Assembly (NCBI GenBank): GCA_944392555.1
Contig: CALXWZ010000007.1
Span: 1 to 64,000 of the forward strand
Origin: an uncultured Alphaproteobacteria bacterium
GTDB lineage: Bacteria; Pseudomonadota; Alphaproteobacteria; CAAHEQ01; UBA3637
Direction: 5' to 3'
DNA length: 64,000 nucleotides
Below are positions 1 through 8,698 of the stretch, piece after piece. The notes under the pieces are model-generated. The model made no database searches. It had not been told where the DNA came from and worked only from the letters and a program-made list of their open reading frames with translations. The translations under genes and the position numbers were made by a program. The stretch's first letter is position 1. Every line of letters begins with the position of its first letter.

Positions 1-2631
1 GATTCCAGAGGGACGTATTATGTCAGAGTAAGAGCGCAAGATGTGGATAAAGCGCAAAGTGTAATCCAAGAATGGAAGTCCGCAAGAGCGGTAAGCGGTG
101 CATCAAATACGGGAGTAAACCGTGGAGCAGAGAGCCATGTCGGCGAATTGCGGATGCGGGCAGATGTAAGAAATATAGATAATTGGAGAATAATGAAAGG
201 TCAGTTTGTATATGATAATATAAGTGTATTGTCGCCTGAAGAACAGAAGAGACTATTCAAGTTTTTAGAGGCGAACAACATTTCATATAAGACAGGCAAT
301 GTAACACATAGAGATGGAAGCCGGACAACAGGGATACGGATAGGTCAGGATTCTGCAGAACTATTCAAAGCCAAAATGGCAGAAGTGTCGGAGCAAGCGC
401 GGCAGACGGCGAAGACTAAATCCGCAACCAAGTCGGCAGAAACAGCAGAGCAAGCGCGACAGACGGCGGAGACTAAATCCGCAACCAAGTCGGCAGAAAC
501 AGCAGAGCAAGCGCGACAGACGGCGGAGACTAAATCCGCAACTAATCCGGCGGAGCCGAGAAAAATGCCTGTCCAATCACAACTTGGTTCAGATGTTTTA
601 CGGATGAAAGTAAATTCTTTGGATGACGTTCTTGTCCTTCAAGAAGCGTTATCAAAAAGAAGAATTCCTTCCGCGTATGTGCGGGGAGATACGGCCGGTC
701 ATTTTTTGTCCGTCAATGCAAAAGACATGGATGTGTTGTCGGAAATCGCACATGAACGATTAGGTTATTCAAAAGCTCCTGTTAACGGTGTGAGAGTAGC
801 ATCGGTAGCAACAATGAGTCAAGCCGGAATTCCGGAACAGGCAATAAAAATGAGCGATATGCACGTGCAATCCAGAAAAGAGAGTGTTTCCGCTCATGGG
901 GAAATAGGCAAATCCACAACCGGCAAAATCATCGGCGGAACTGCTAAGGCTGGATTGAGCGTTTTATCAGCAACAGGAACGCTAGCGGAGTTTTCTGCTG
1001 CACAAGAAAGTTTTAACTCCGGAAAAGTTGGTTCGGGTGTTTATCATTCGCTTTCCTCAGTTGGAATGGGCGCAGGTACCGTTGCTCCTTTTTTAAAAGG
1101 CCCCGGAGGGGCAATAGCAGGTAGAATAGGAACAGCAGGCGGTTCATTGATGTTTGGACATGATGCTGTGGAAGATGCACAAAAAGGAGATTATGTGAGC
1201 GCCGGAATCAACGCCGTAGGCTCCGCAAGTATGGCTTATGAAACCTTAGCCATAGCAAGCGGATCAACCGTTTCGTTGGGAACGGCGGTTGCGGCAGCGC
1301 CTATTGCTGCAACGGCGGCTGCAATCGGTTCTTCTGGGGCGATAGGGTGGTCTATCGGTACATGGATTGCTGAAACGTATATTACACCCGAGATGCGTTA
1401 TTCTATGGATAGAGCGGATGCTGCTGCACTTGTTCAAGATCGGGCTAAATACACCTTTAAGGGAGCTGAGTTTGCTTATATTGATGGCTTTGCCGAATTT
1501 TTTAATGATGGGTTTGATTTATATACGGGCGGTGCCAGTTGGGGTGCCGAATTGAATCGTGTTATCACAAGTAAGGAATCGCGCAAAGAAGAGTTGTTGG
1601 AAGAGATAGAAAGAGATCCTCAAAATGCGTATAATAAAGGTGTTGCGGGTTATGGCAGTGGCGATTTGGCTCATGCAAATGCGTTTTTGATTTACGAGGG
1701 CTTATGGAAAGGGGCAAAACCGCGCGGATTTGAATCTATTCCCGAAAACGGTTATCAGTTAAATCCGGCGTATCCGGTAAAATCTGATTTTTCGCAGATT
1801 ATCAATATGCGTGTTAGTAACGAGTATTACGTTAATGAAAATGCAAGGGCTAAAACCGCTCTGATGATTTTAGGCAGAAACGGTGGATTTTCGGCAGATG
1901 ATTTAGCAAAAGCGGCTCGTGAAGGATCCGAACTCTTGTTAAACACGATGTTGTTGACGGTTAAAGATGAGAAAGGTAATGTCAGAACATTGTATGACTT
2001 CAATCAAGAGGGTAAGATTGAATATACGCCGATGAAACAAGGGGAACACTCTTTGTTTCCGGATAAAATGAAAACAGCGGACAATATGAACGGAGTGCTT
2101 CGTGAAGCCGTTCAAACGAAAAATATGTCTCCCTTCCTTTTCTCTGTTGTTCAACAGGCACTTAACGGGGACGGAAAGTTCAAAATTTCCTCTGATTTGC
2201 TGGAAAAGATGTTGACAAAGCCGAAAGAGGTGATGGAGGAATCTCTAATCGGAGCCAATGCAACCGAAATACAAGAGGAAAAAGAGGCTTTCATGACGGT
2301 TATGTGCGGTAATAAAGATACCGGATATCTTTTCCATACGTGGGAAATAACACCGCAAGTTATCAAAGCTGTTCAACATTTAGATGATGAACGGAAAGAT
2401 GCTTTCTTTAGATATGCCATACAAAATAATTTGGGAAAAGATAATCCTGAAATACAAGAAGCGCTGATGTCGCTTATGCCACAAACAACGTTAACGCAAC
2501 AACAGCCGACAGAGGAAAGAGCCGGCTCTTTAACCGGAACAATCGGTCAATCGGCAAATCATGTTCATCTTGAAAACGATCAATCAGGACTGCAATACGC
2601 GGGACACTTGAATGCGAATGAACGCAATTAA
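1..2631 (+). CDS. Large unrecognised protein, 5' end outside the window
   Basis: The reading frame is open from base 1, so the GTG at 43 is probably not the start and the gene is truncated at its 5' end by the window edge. At least 877 residues are visible. There are two similar-looking alpha/beta segments near residues 50-110 and 185-245 (numbered from the GTG), separated by a low-complexity Glu/Ala/Lys/Thr tandem repeat. A Gly/Ala/Ser-rich hydrophobic stretch follows near residues 290-440 and could insert in a membrane, then a hydrophilic C-terminal half. This layout resembles secreted effector or polymorphic-toxin-like proteins, but no catalytic motif is recognised and no function is claimed. 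A strong terminator follows the stop. It is isolated from the housekeeping genes that begin with alaS on the other strand. Confidence 0.75.
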   Translation, partial: DSRGTYYVRVRAQDVDKAQSVIQEWKSARAVSGASNTGVNRGAESHVGELRMRADVRNIDNWRIMKGQFVYDNISVLSPEEQKRLFKFLEANNISYKTGNVTHRDGSRTTGIRIGQDSAELFKAKMAEVSEQARQTAKTKSATKSAETAEQARQTAETKSATKSAETAEQARQTAETKSATNPAEPRKMPVQSQLGSDVLRMKVNSLDDVLVLQEALSKRRIPSAYVRGDTAGHFLSVNAKDMDVLSEIAHERLGYSKAPVNGVRVASVATMSQAGIPEQAIKMSDMHVQSRKESVSAHGEIGKSTTGKIIGGTAKAGLSVLSATGTLAEFSAAQESFNSGKVGSGVYHSLSSVGMGAGTVAPFLKGPGGAIAGRIGTAGGSLMFGHDAVEDAQKGDYVSAGINAVGSASMAYETLAIASGSTVSLGTAVAAAPIAATAAAIGSSGAIGWSIGTWIAETYITPEMRYSMDRADAAALVQDRAKYTFKGAEFAYIDGFAEFFNDGFDLYTGGASWGAELNRVITSKESRKEELLEEIERDPQNAYNKGVAGYGSGDLAHANAFLIYEGLWKGAKPRGFESIPENGYQLNPAYPVKSDFSQIINMRVSNEYYVNENARAKTALMILGRNGGFSADDLAKAAREGSELLLNTMLLTVKDEKGNVRTLYDFNQEGKIEYTPMKQGEHSLFPDKMKTADNMNGVLREAVQTKNMSPFLFSVVQQALNGDGKFKISSDLLEKMLTKPKEVMEESLIGANATEIQEEKEAFMTVMCGNKDTGYLFHTWEITPQVIKAVQHLDDERKDAFFRYAIQNNLGKDNPEIQEALMSLMPQTTLTQQQPTEERAGSLTGTIGQSANHVHLENDQSGLQYAGHLNANERN
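391..556 (+). repeat. 57-bp in-frame tandem repeat, about 2.9 copies
   Basis: Units start at 391, 448 and 505, each beginning gagcaagcgcgRcagacggc. Each encodes a 19-residue block beginning EQARQTA and rich in Ala, Thr, Lys and Glu. The third copy diverges after about 540. The near-identity of copies 1 and 2 at DNA level suggests recent expansion by slippage or recombination. It forms a linker between two globular-looking parts of the host protein. Confidence 0.95.
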
Positions 2632-2715
2632 ATTGTTGCGGTAAGCGGTATAAAAAATTCGTGAAAACGGATTAGAAACTGCGAAGTCAGATTCAAAAAT
2701 GTTAATATATACACA

Positions 2716-2750
2716 AACCGAGACGGAATAAGTTCTGTCTCGGTTATTTT
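2716..2750. terminator. Rho-independent terminator after the first gene
   Basis: A 13-bp stem (2716-2728 with 2733-2745, one G-T pair) closes a TAAG loop and is followed by TATTTT. It ends transcription of the upstream plus-strand gene and lies 74 bp past the alaS stop on the opposite strand. Confidence 0.88.
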
Positions 2751-2823
2751 AAATGCAAGCAGTATCATAATCTATATGCAAAGACCTTGCCGATGAGGAA
2801 ATGATACATACAAACCGTGTTAC

Positions 2824-5472
2824 TTATAACAACGATTTCACCTTTTGTAATGCGGTCGTTGCTTGTGTTGCATCCGAACCGCCGGCTTGCGCCATATCGG
2901 GACGCCCGCCACCGCCTTGTCCGCCGACTATCGGCGAGACCGCACGCACAATCTCAACAGCATTGTATTTATCCGTTAAATCATTCGTTACACCAACCAC
3001 GATTGATACTTTCCCCTCAAAAGTTGAAATTAACGCAATCACGCCACTGCCGATTTTCTTCTTGAACGCGTCCGCTAACGGTTTCAATTCTTTTGCCGGT
3101 GTATCCGCTAATACTTTCCCGATAAAAGAGACGCCGTTGATTGTTTGAGTTTCGTTTGCTCCGCTTGACGGGTTAGAAGCGGCTAATGCAACTTTTTGGC
3201 GTAATTCAACGACTTCTTTTTCCAGATGCTTCTTTTCATCCAGCAGAGTATTCACTTTCGGAAGCATATCTGATGCATTTGTAGATTTTAACGTGCTCAT
3301 CAACGTTTCAATCAGTTGATTTTGTGTGCGCATCACATCTAATGCTTCGCGCCCGACAACGGCCTCAATCCGCCTGACACCCGCTGAAATGCCTGATTCC
3401 GAAATCAGTCGGAATAAACCGATATCTCCCGTTGCCCGGGCATGTGTGCCACCGCAGAGTTCGCAAGAATGCCGATTTTCTCCCTCACCCATGGAAACAA
3501 CGCGCACCGTATCGCCGTATTTTTCATCAAACAATGCCATAGCCCCTTTCTTGACGGCATCTTCCGGCGTCATCAATTCCGTAATAACCGGCACGTTGGA
3601 AAGAATCATGTCGTTAACAAGGGTTTCCACTTTTTGTAATTCTTCCGGCGTCATGGCTTTATTATACGTGAAATCAAAACGCAAACCCGTCGGCATAACG
3701 AGAGAACCCTTTTGATGCACTTGCGGTCCCAATACTTTTTGCAATGCCGCTTGTAATAAGTGCGTTGCCGAGTGATGTCCCCGAATATCAAACCGACGCT
3801 TTGAATCAATGGCAAAAACGCCTTCGTCGCCGACGGCAATTTTTCCCTCTTCAATTGTGCAAATATGAACAATCAATGCAGAACCCGCTTTGTGAACCGT
3901 ATCATTAACCGTGAGTTTCGCATTTTTCGTGCAAATTGTTCCCGTATCGCCGACCTGTCCGCCCATTTCTCCGTAGAACGGTGTTTGGTTGGCAATGATG
4001 TTGACTTGTTCGCCGGCCGTTGCCGTTTCAACCGATTCTCCGTTCTTCACCAATGCTAAAATTTGCGCCTCCGCTTTATCCGAATCGTATCCTAAAAATT
4101 CGGTAGCGCCGACTTTATCGGCAATCTGGAAATAAACTTTTTCATCGGCATTATCTCCCGAACCGGCCCATGATTTGCGCGCTTCTTCCCGTTGCTTTGC
4201 CATGGCATTTTCAAAGCCCTCGGTATCAACCGTAATGTTCTTGGAGCGCAAGGCATCTTGCGTTAAATCTAACGGGAAACCGTATGTATCGTATAACTTG
4301 AAAGCCACTTCGCCCGAAAGCGTATCGCCTGCACCGAGTGTTGCCGTTTCATCGGCTAATAACTTTAATCCCTTATCAAGTGTTTGTTTGAATCGCTCTT
4401 CCTCTAATTTCAAGGCTTCCGTAATCAATTTTTGATTTTTTTCAAGCTCCGGATAGGCTTCTCCCATCGTTGAAATTAAATTCGGAACTAATTTATACAT
4501 TAACGGCTCTTTGCATCCGATGAGGTGCGCATGACGCATGGCACGACGCATAATCCGTCTTAACACATAGCCACGACCCTCATTGGAGGGCATCACGCCG
4601 TCTGCCAACAAGAATGAAGTGGAGCGAATGTGATCGGCGATAATGCGTAAAGATGTTTTATCTTTGCCGTATGGGTCAATACCTGCAATATCGGCCGCAT
4701 TTTCAATAATGGATTTGAAAATATCAATCCCGTAGTTATCGTTTGTGCCGTGCAAAATGGCGCTGATACGTTCCAAACCCGAACCGGTATCAATACTTTT
4801 CTTTAAACTCTGCACCCGTTCGCCTGACGGCAAATCTTCATATTGGTCAAACACCAAGTTCCAGATTTCAATAAAACGGTCGCCGTCTTCCTCCGGTGTG
4901 CCGGGACGTCCGCCCCAGTATTGTTCGCCATGGTCATAAAAAATTTCGGAACAAGGTCCGCACGGCCCCGTATCGCCCATCTGCCAAAAGTTGTCTTTGG
5001 TGGCAATGCGGATAATATCTTCATCTTTCAAACCGGCAATTTTTTTCCATAAGTCAAAGGCTTCATCATCCGTATGATACACCGTTACCAATAACTTACT
5101 CTTATCTAATCCGATTTCTTTTGTCAGCAACTCCCACGCATAATAAATGGCTTTTTCTTTGAAGTAGTCGCCAAAAGAAAAGTTGCCGAGCATTTCAAAA
5201 AACGTATGATGCCGTTTTGTATAGCCCACATTATCCAAATCGTTATGTTTTCCGCCGGCGCGCACGGATTTTTGAACCGTTGCCGCGCACGGATACGGCG
5301 CTTTTTCTGCCCCCGAAAGATAGTTCTTGAATTGAACCATTCCTGAATTGGTAAACATCAGTGTCGGATCGTTTTTCGGCACTAATGAGCTCGCGGGCAC
5401 AATGGTATGTCCGTTTCTTGCAAAATAATCAATAAATGTTTTCCGAATTTGAGCTGTAATATTTTGACTCAT
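2824..5472 (-). CDS. alaS: Alanyl-tRNA synthetase
   Basis: Charges tRNA-Ala with alanine in the cytoplasm and hydrolyses mischarged Ser/Gly-tRNA-Ala. At 882 residues it has normal family length. The N-terminal class II catalytic core is present (RKTFIDYF start, TLMFTNSGMVQFK). The editing domain shows the HHSATH zinc/catalytic motif near residue 565 and the CELCGGTH motif near residue 668. The C-terminal DHHA1 domain ends with the usual glycine-rich GGQGGGGRPDMAQAGG segment. The start ATG is at 5472 with an AGAAGGAT ribosome binding site. It lies downstream of recA on the same strand, the order seen in many proteobacteria, but 278 bp separate them and hold a structured element. Confidence 0.98.
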   Translation of the reverse strand: MSQNITAQIRKTFIDYFARNGHTIVPASSLVPKNDPTLMFTNSGMVQFKNYLSGAEKAPYPCAATVQKSVRAGGKHNDLDNVGYTKRHHTFFEMLGNFSFGDYFKEKAIYYAWELLTKEIGLDKSKLLVTVYHTDDEAFDLWKKIAGLKDEDIIRIATKDNFWQMGDTGPCGPCSEIFYDHGEQYWGGRPGTPEEDGDRFIEIWNLVFDQYEDLPSGERVQSLKKSIDTGSGLERISAILHGTNDNYGIDIFKSIIENAADIAGIDPYGKDKTSLRIIADHIRSTSFLLADGVMPSNEGRGYVLRRIMRRAMRHAHLIGCKEPLMYKLVPNLISTMGEAYPELEKNQKLITEALKLEEERFKQTLDKGLKLLADETATLGAGDTLSGEVAFKLYDTYGFPLDLTQDALRSKNITVDTEGFENAMAKQREEARKSWAGSGDNADEKVYFQIADKVGATEFLGYDSDKAEAQILALVKNGESVETATAGEQVNIIANQTPFYGEMGGQVGDTGTICTKNAKLTVNDTVHKAGSALIVHICTIEEGKIAVGDEGVFAIDSKRRFDIRGHHSATHLLQAALQKVLGPQVHQKGSLVMPTGLRFDFTYNKAMTPEELQKVETLVNDMILSNVPVITELMTPEDAVKKGAMALFDEKYGDTVRVVSMGEGENRHSCELCGGTHARATGDIGLFRLISESGISAGVRRIEAVVGREALDVMRTQNQLIETLMSTLKSTNASDMLPKVNTLLDEKKHLEKEVVELRQKVALAASNPSSGANETQTINGVSFIGKVLADTPAKELKPLADAFKKKIGSGVIALISTFEGKVSIVVGVTNDLTDKYNAVEIVRAVSPIVGGQGGGGRPDMAQAGGSDATQATTALQKVKSLL

Positions 5473-5686
5473 TGTATGATCCTTCTGTTTTTTTTATTTT
5501 CCTTTGGCATTTTTCTATGGGGTTAATGATTAAATGCCTTTTGCTTATTCTTTTTTGAATGCTCGGTTTTTTGAATACGCGGTTATTTTTATTGCGTACC
5601 CGAAAGAATTATTTTACGCCGTTTATTTCCTTTATTGTTTTCTTTCCTTGATAATCGGCTGGTGATGAATAATCCCTCGGGTTTCG

Positions 5687-5742
5687 GTAAAGTGAGAGGT
5701 ACGCCCTTTTCGTGCAGGTGTTTGGGGCTTCCCTCTCTTTAC
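5687..5742 (-). other. Structured element (nested stem-loop) between recA and alaS
   Basis: Outer helix 5687-5692 with 5737-5742 (6 bp), a 2-nt bulge, then 5695-5699 with 5732-5736 (5 bp), and an inner helix 5703-5706 with 5725-5728. It starts 8 bp after the recA stop when read on the minus strand. No U-tract follows it on that strand, so it is not a classical terminator. It could be a 3' processing or stability element of recA mRNA, a small RNA, or part of the alaS leader. I cannot assign a family. Confidence 0.5.
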
Positions 5743-5750
5743 ACTGAATG

Positions 5751-6785
5751 CTATTCAACCGATGTATCTTCGGCGCCGTCTGCCACCATCATTTTTTGCG
5801 ATAAATCTTTGGCATTTGCCCGAACGGCCTTTTCAATTTCATTAGCTAATTCGGGGTGTGATTTCAAATAAGCTCTGGCTGATTCACGCCCTTGGCCGAT
5901 TCTTTCGCCTTTGCAAGAGAACCATGAACCCGCTTTTTCAATCAATCCGGTTTTTACCCCTAAATCCAATAACTCACCCGTTTTGGAAATACCTTCTCCG
6001 TAAAGAATATCAAAATCAACCGTTTTAAACGGTGGGGCAACTTTGTTTTTCACGATTTTAACACGCGTTTGATTGCCCACTGTGTTATCTTTATCCTTAA
6101 CGGCACCGATACGGCGAATGTCCAACCGAACGGAAGCATAGAATTTAAGTGCGTTTCCGCCCGTTGTTGTTTCGGGATTGCCAAACATAACGCCGATTTT
6201 CATACGAATTTGGTTAATAAAAATAACGAGTGTATTTGCTCTGGCAACGGAAGCCGTGATTTTTCGTAAAGCCTGACTCATTAAACGGGCTTGTAATCCC
6301 ATGTGTGAATCACCCATTTCACCCTCTAATTCGGCTTTCGGAACGAGTGCCGCTACCGAGTCGACAACCAATACGTCTATCGTTCCGGAACGTACCAATG
6401 TATCGGCAATTTCAAGTGCTTGCTCGCCCGTATCCGGTTGCGAAATTAAAAGCTCGTTGATGTTGACGCCTAGCTTGCCCGCATAAATCGGATCCATGGC
6501 ATGTTCGGCATCAATATAGGCGCAGGTGCCACCATTTTTTTGCGCTTCGGCCACAACATGCAACGCCAATGTTGTTTTACCCGAACTTTCCGGCCCGTAA
6601 ATTTCAATAATCCGTCCGCGCGGTAAGCCTCCGATACCGAGTGCTAAATCCAATCCGAGCGATCCTGTTGAAATGGCCGGAATTTCAACGGCATTATCTT
6701 TTTGCCCCAAACGCATGATAGAGCCTTTGCCGAATGCGCGTTCGATTTGTGCCAATGCGGCATCTAATGCTTTATCTTTTTCCAT
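5751..6785 (-). CDS. recA: Recombinase RecA
   Basis: Forms nucleoprotein filaments on single-stranded DNA for strand exchange and triggers LexA self-cleavage. 344 residues, full length. Walker A GPESSGKT is at residues 64-71; the Walker B region ([13 protein letters not shown]) and the conserved loop-2 region ([22 protein letters not shown]) are intact. The ATG at 6785 is preceded by AGAGGAA. That ribosome binding site lies inside a GTTC-N7-GTTC LexA box, so the gene is expected to be SOS-induced, consistent with an alphaproteobacterial LexA. Confidence 0.99.
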   Translation of the reverse strand: MEKDKALDAALAQIERAFGKGSIMRLGQKDNAVEIPAISTGSLGLDLALGIGGLPRGRIIEIYGPESSGKTTLALHVVAEAQKNGGTCAYIDAEHAMDPIYAGKLGVNINELLISQPDTGEQALEIADTLVRSGTIDVLVVDSVAALVPKAELEGEMGDSHMGLQARLMSQALRKITASVARANTLVIFINQIRMKIGVMFGNPETTTGGNALKFYASVRLDIRRIGAVKDKDNTVGNQTRVKIVKNKVAPPFKTVDFDILYGEGISKTGELLDLGVKTGLIEKAGSWFSCKGERIGQGRESARAYLKSHPELANEIEKAVRANAKDLSQKMMVADGAEDTSVE

Positions 6786-6790
6786 ATTAT

Positions 6791-6805
6791 GTTCCTCTTT
6801 CGTTC
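6791..6805. promoter_or_regulatory. LexA (SOS) box of recA, alphaproteobacterial type
   Basis: GTTC at 6791-6794, seven bases, GTTC at 6802-6805 (GAAC-N7-GAAC on the recA strand). This is the known alphaproteobacterial LexA consensus. It lies downstream of the inferred -10 and covers the recA ribosome binding site. Confidence 0.85.
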
Positions 6806-6824
6806 TTCTGTTAATATCAGGGGA

Positions 6825-6853
6825 AGTATAAAAGATTTTTCAAAAAAATACAA
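6825..6853 (-). promoter_or_regulatory. Probable recA promoter
   Basis: On the minus strand: -35 TTGTAT (6848-6853), 17-bp spacer, -10 TATACT (6825-6830). The expected start of transcription is near 6818, leaving a leader of about 33 nt that contains the LexA box. Confidence 0.6.
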
Positions 6854-6997
6854 TCTTTTTTTTGAATTTAATTCGATTTTTTCTGCCCATAAAAAAATAT
6901 GACCGTTGATCCATTTTTTTATTGCTTTTTTAGAAAAAAAAGAATATCCCTTTCGCTATTAACTTTTAGAAAAATTTTTAGGCAGTCGGAGGGTATG

Positions 6998-7549
6998 ATG
7001 TTATCTGTTTATTCGGCAGGGGAGGGTTTTATCGTCGGCGATATATTGGAGGCGCTAAAATCTCACGGTGATAAGTATTCTTGCGAAACGTTTAAGGGAT
7101 TAACGGCATTAAAAACATTGGGGGCAAAATTGTCGGCCGAACGTGTTAAGTGTTATCGCGGTATGTTTCATCAGGCAAAATTGGTTGGATTTTGTTTGTC
7201 GTCCGGTTGGATTCGCTCTAAACAAGTGGCGGGGGAACAAAAAAATCAACTACCTGAATTAATGATGTTGCTTTCGGCAATGGAAACGGCTGATTTTAAA
7301 CGCGAGGCTCTTTCGGATAAATCCCCGGAACAGGCCATAGAATTTTGTTTAATTCGCGGTTTTGAGCAAGGAGTTCGTTTAGGAATGGTTGCTCGGGGAA
7401 ATTTGCAAAAGAAAGGCATAACAACGCAAACGTTGTTGGGATTTTTAAACAATTTCGCTCAATCGGAAAATGTTGCTCATGCGCCGAAAAAAATCACTTC
7501 TCGGCAACCAAGACGGCAACAAAAACGCGGTAGAGATTATACGGAGTAA
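6998..7549 (+). CDS. Unrecognised protein, 183 aa
   Basis: The start is placed at the ATG at 6998 because GGAGG (6988-6992) sits 5 bp before it; the frame is open further upstream to a GTG-like position in AT-rich sequence without a ribosome binding site. The product is a soluble, mostly helical-looking protein. It has a conserved-looking segment CYRGMFHQAKLVGFCLSSGW, a second segment AIEFCLIRGFEQGVRLGMVA, and a basic C-terminal tail (QPRRQQKRGRDYTE) that could bind nucleic acid. No signal peptide or membrane segment. It is divergent from recA. I do not recognise the family. Confidence 0.7.
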   Translation: MLSVYSAGEGFIVGDILEALKSHGDKYSCETFKGLTALKTLGAKLSAERVKCYRGMFHQAKLVGFCLSSGWIRSKQVAGEQKNQLPELMMLLSAMETADFKREALSDKSPEQAIEFCLIRGFEQGVRLGMVARGNLQKKGITTQTLLGFLNNFAQSENVAHAPKKITSRQPRRQQKRGRDYTE

Positions 7550-7659
7550 TCGATTCATTATCCTTGTTTTTCGGTCTTGTTTAATCTGAGTGTGCAACGG
7601 GTAACGATGCGTTTTTATCAGTGATATACGAAAAGCTAAAGATTTTGATTTGTTTATGC

Positions 7660-7688
7660 TTGACAATGGGATTTAAATATTTTAACAT
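7660..7688 (+). promoter_or_regulatory. Promoter of the candidate small RNA
   Basis: Perfect -35 TTGACA (7660-7665), 17-bp spacer, -10 TAACAT (7683-7688). No open reading frame with a ribosome binding site follows, so the promoter appears to serve the structured RNA that starts near 7695. Confidence 0.7.
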
Positions 7689-7694
7689 ACAATA

Positions 7695-7827
7695 ATAGGT
7701 GTGGAGACATGCCTCTCGGAAGAGAGCTGCGAAAAATTTTCTACTGTATATTGAAAATCCTCCTAATTTAAAAATATCTTACGGTTTTTCGCATAATGGC
7801 TCTCTTCTCTGTTTTTTTTATTTTTTT
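7695..7827 (+). ncRNA. Candidate small non-coding RNA, about 130 nt
   Basis: Downstream of a strong sigma-70 promoter lies a long imperfect helix: 7721-7727 (AGAGAGC) with 7799-7805 (GCTCTCT), and 7729-7736 (GCGAAAAA) with 7785-7792 (TTTTTCGC), a 6-nt bulge on one side. Inside is a smaller hairpin, TTTTC (7737-7741) with GAAAA (7753-7757). A T-rich tract (7812-7827) directly follows the helix and would act as terminator. A competing local hairpin (7713-7717 with 7722-7726) could give an alternative fold. There is no coding potential, and the neighbouring genes are a plus-strand gene ending at 7549 and a converging minus-strand gene. The shape, a long helix with an internal bulge, is compatible with 6S RNA but I cannot confirm that identity. 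Confidence 0.6.
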
Positions 7828-7894
7828 GTGCGCTTTGAGTTCAATTTTTCGGGTTTAACGGTTGTTTGCCGTTTTGCAACAAAAGGGGTTCGGA

Positions 7895-8458
7895 TTATTT
7901 ATGTTCCCCCAGTTGCTTTAAAATATAGCGGTAATGCTCATTTAATTGTTTGAACATTTTTTCGGCTTCTTTGTCGCCCGCATTGGTATCCGGATGATAT
8001 TTCTTGGCTAGGATTTTATACTGCTTGCGCACTTCCGATACTTTTAACGGAAATTCAACTTTCAAAAATAAGGCGGCTTCCACCAGTTTTGATTCGTGTT
8101 TGATAGGCGCTTGCGGGGGCGGATTATATTTGCCGTTCATGCCGAGTTCGGATTCATTAAACAGATTGAATGAATCTTTTGCCGTATCCATGTTGCGCCA
8201 TACGGTTTGATTTTGCCCTAAACGCCAGGTCGGCCGTTGCCAAGTAGTGTCGTTTTGGATATGTTGCTCAATTTCATCGCTTGACAAACCGGCATAAAAA
8301 TCCCAGTTTTTATTATATTCCGTCACATGCTTTAAACAAAACCAATAGTAATCTTTGAGTGTTCTGTCTTTCGGTGCTCGGAATGAACCGCATTCCGAAC
8401 AGCCCGGATAGTCACAAGGGCGAAACGGTTCTTCTTTTTTCTTTGGTTTATAAATCAT
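7895..8458 (-). CDS. J-domain protein with N-terminal zinc-type cysteines
   Basis: 187 residues. The C-terminal 60 residues form a J domain with the HPD motif at 155-157, which would stimulate the ATPase of DnaK. The N-terminal part has CDYPGC and ECG near residues 18-28 and FCLKHV near 50, a likely metal site, followed by the conserved [13 protein letters not shown] segment. This two-part arrangement is typical of a conserved alphaproteobacterial J-domain family rather than true DnaJ, since the G/F region and the four CxxCxGxG repeats are absent. It is probably a specialised DnaK co-chaperone; the client is unknown. Confidence 0.85.
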   Translation of the reverse strand: MIYKPKKKEEPFRPCDYPGCSECGSFRAPKDRTLKDYYWFCLKHVTEYNKNWDFYAGLSSDEIEQHIQNDTTWQRPTWRLGQNQTVWRNMDTAKDSFNLFNESELGMNGKYNPPPQAPIKHESKLVEAALFLKVEFPLKVSEVRKQYKILAKKYHPDTNAGDKEAEKMFKQLNEHYRYILKQLGEHK

Positions 8459-8539
8459 ATTTTATCTCATTTTTTCTACCTGTGGTTGCAAAAAATATGA
8501 AAAAATTTTAAAAAATGCAGATTTTTTTGAAAAAAAATG

Positions 8540-8568
8540 TTGCATTCATAAAATTTTAGTGGTAACAA
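8540..8568 (+). promoter_or_regulatory. Probable promoter of the RHH gene
   Basis: -35 TTGCAT (8540-8545), 17-bp spacer, -10 TAACAA (8563-8568). This would give a leader of about 120 nt before the ATG at 8699. Confidence 0.45.
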
Positions 8569-8698
8569 TGAAACGTATCCTTACATCCGCTGCAACTCAC
8601 ACAAGTATCAGCAGAAGCGCAGTTAGAATGAGGGGGGATAGCGTTAACTCATTTGTGTTAAATATAACGTGATTGATACAAAAAAGAAAGGAGAATTT

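Noticed and set aside
361-576. 71-residue Leu/Arg/Cys-rich frame on the minus strand
   Set aside because: It is the reverse reading of the 57-bp tandem repeat inside the first gene; its own repeats only mirror that and there is no ribosome binding site.
2801-3148. 115-residue plus-strand frame
   Set aside because: Lies inside alaS on the opposite strand, with composition expected from antisense reading.
5635-5871. 78-residue plus-strand frame across the recA-alaS spacer
   Set aside because: No ribosome binding site, half of it overlaps recA antisense, and the spacer is better explained by the stem-loop element.
7695-7827. Naming the sRNA candidate 6S RNA or 4.5S RNA
   Set aside because: The SRP GGAAG/AGCAGCC loop is absent, so 4.5S is excluded; 6S cannot be confirmed without a covariance model.
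7699-7953. 84-residue Phe-rich plus-strand frame
   Set aside because: Covers the sRNA candidate and its T-rich terminator; the Phe runs come from the T tracts and no start signal is present.
8568-8672. 34-codon ORF before the RHH gene
   Set aside because: Weak site, unusual composition, no recognisable product; kept only as a low-interest leader idea.
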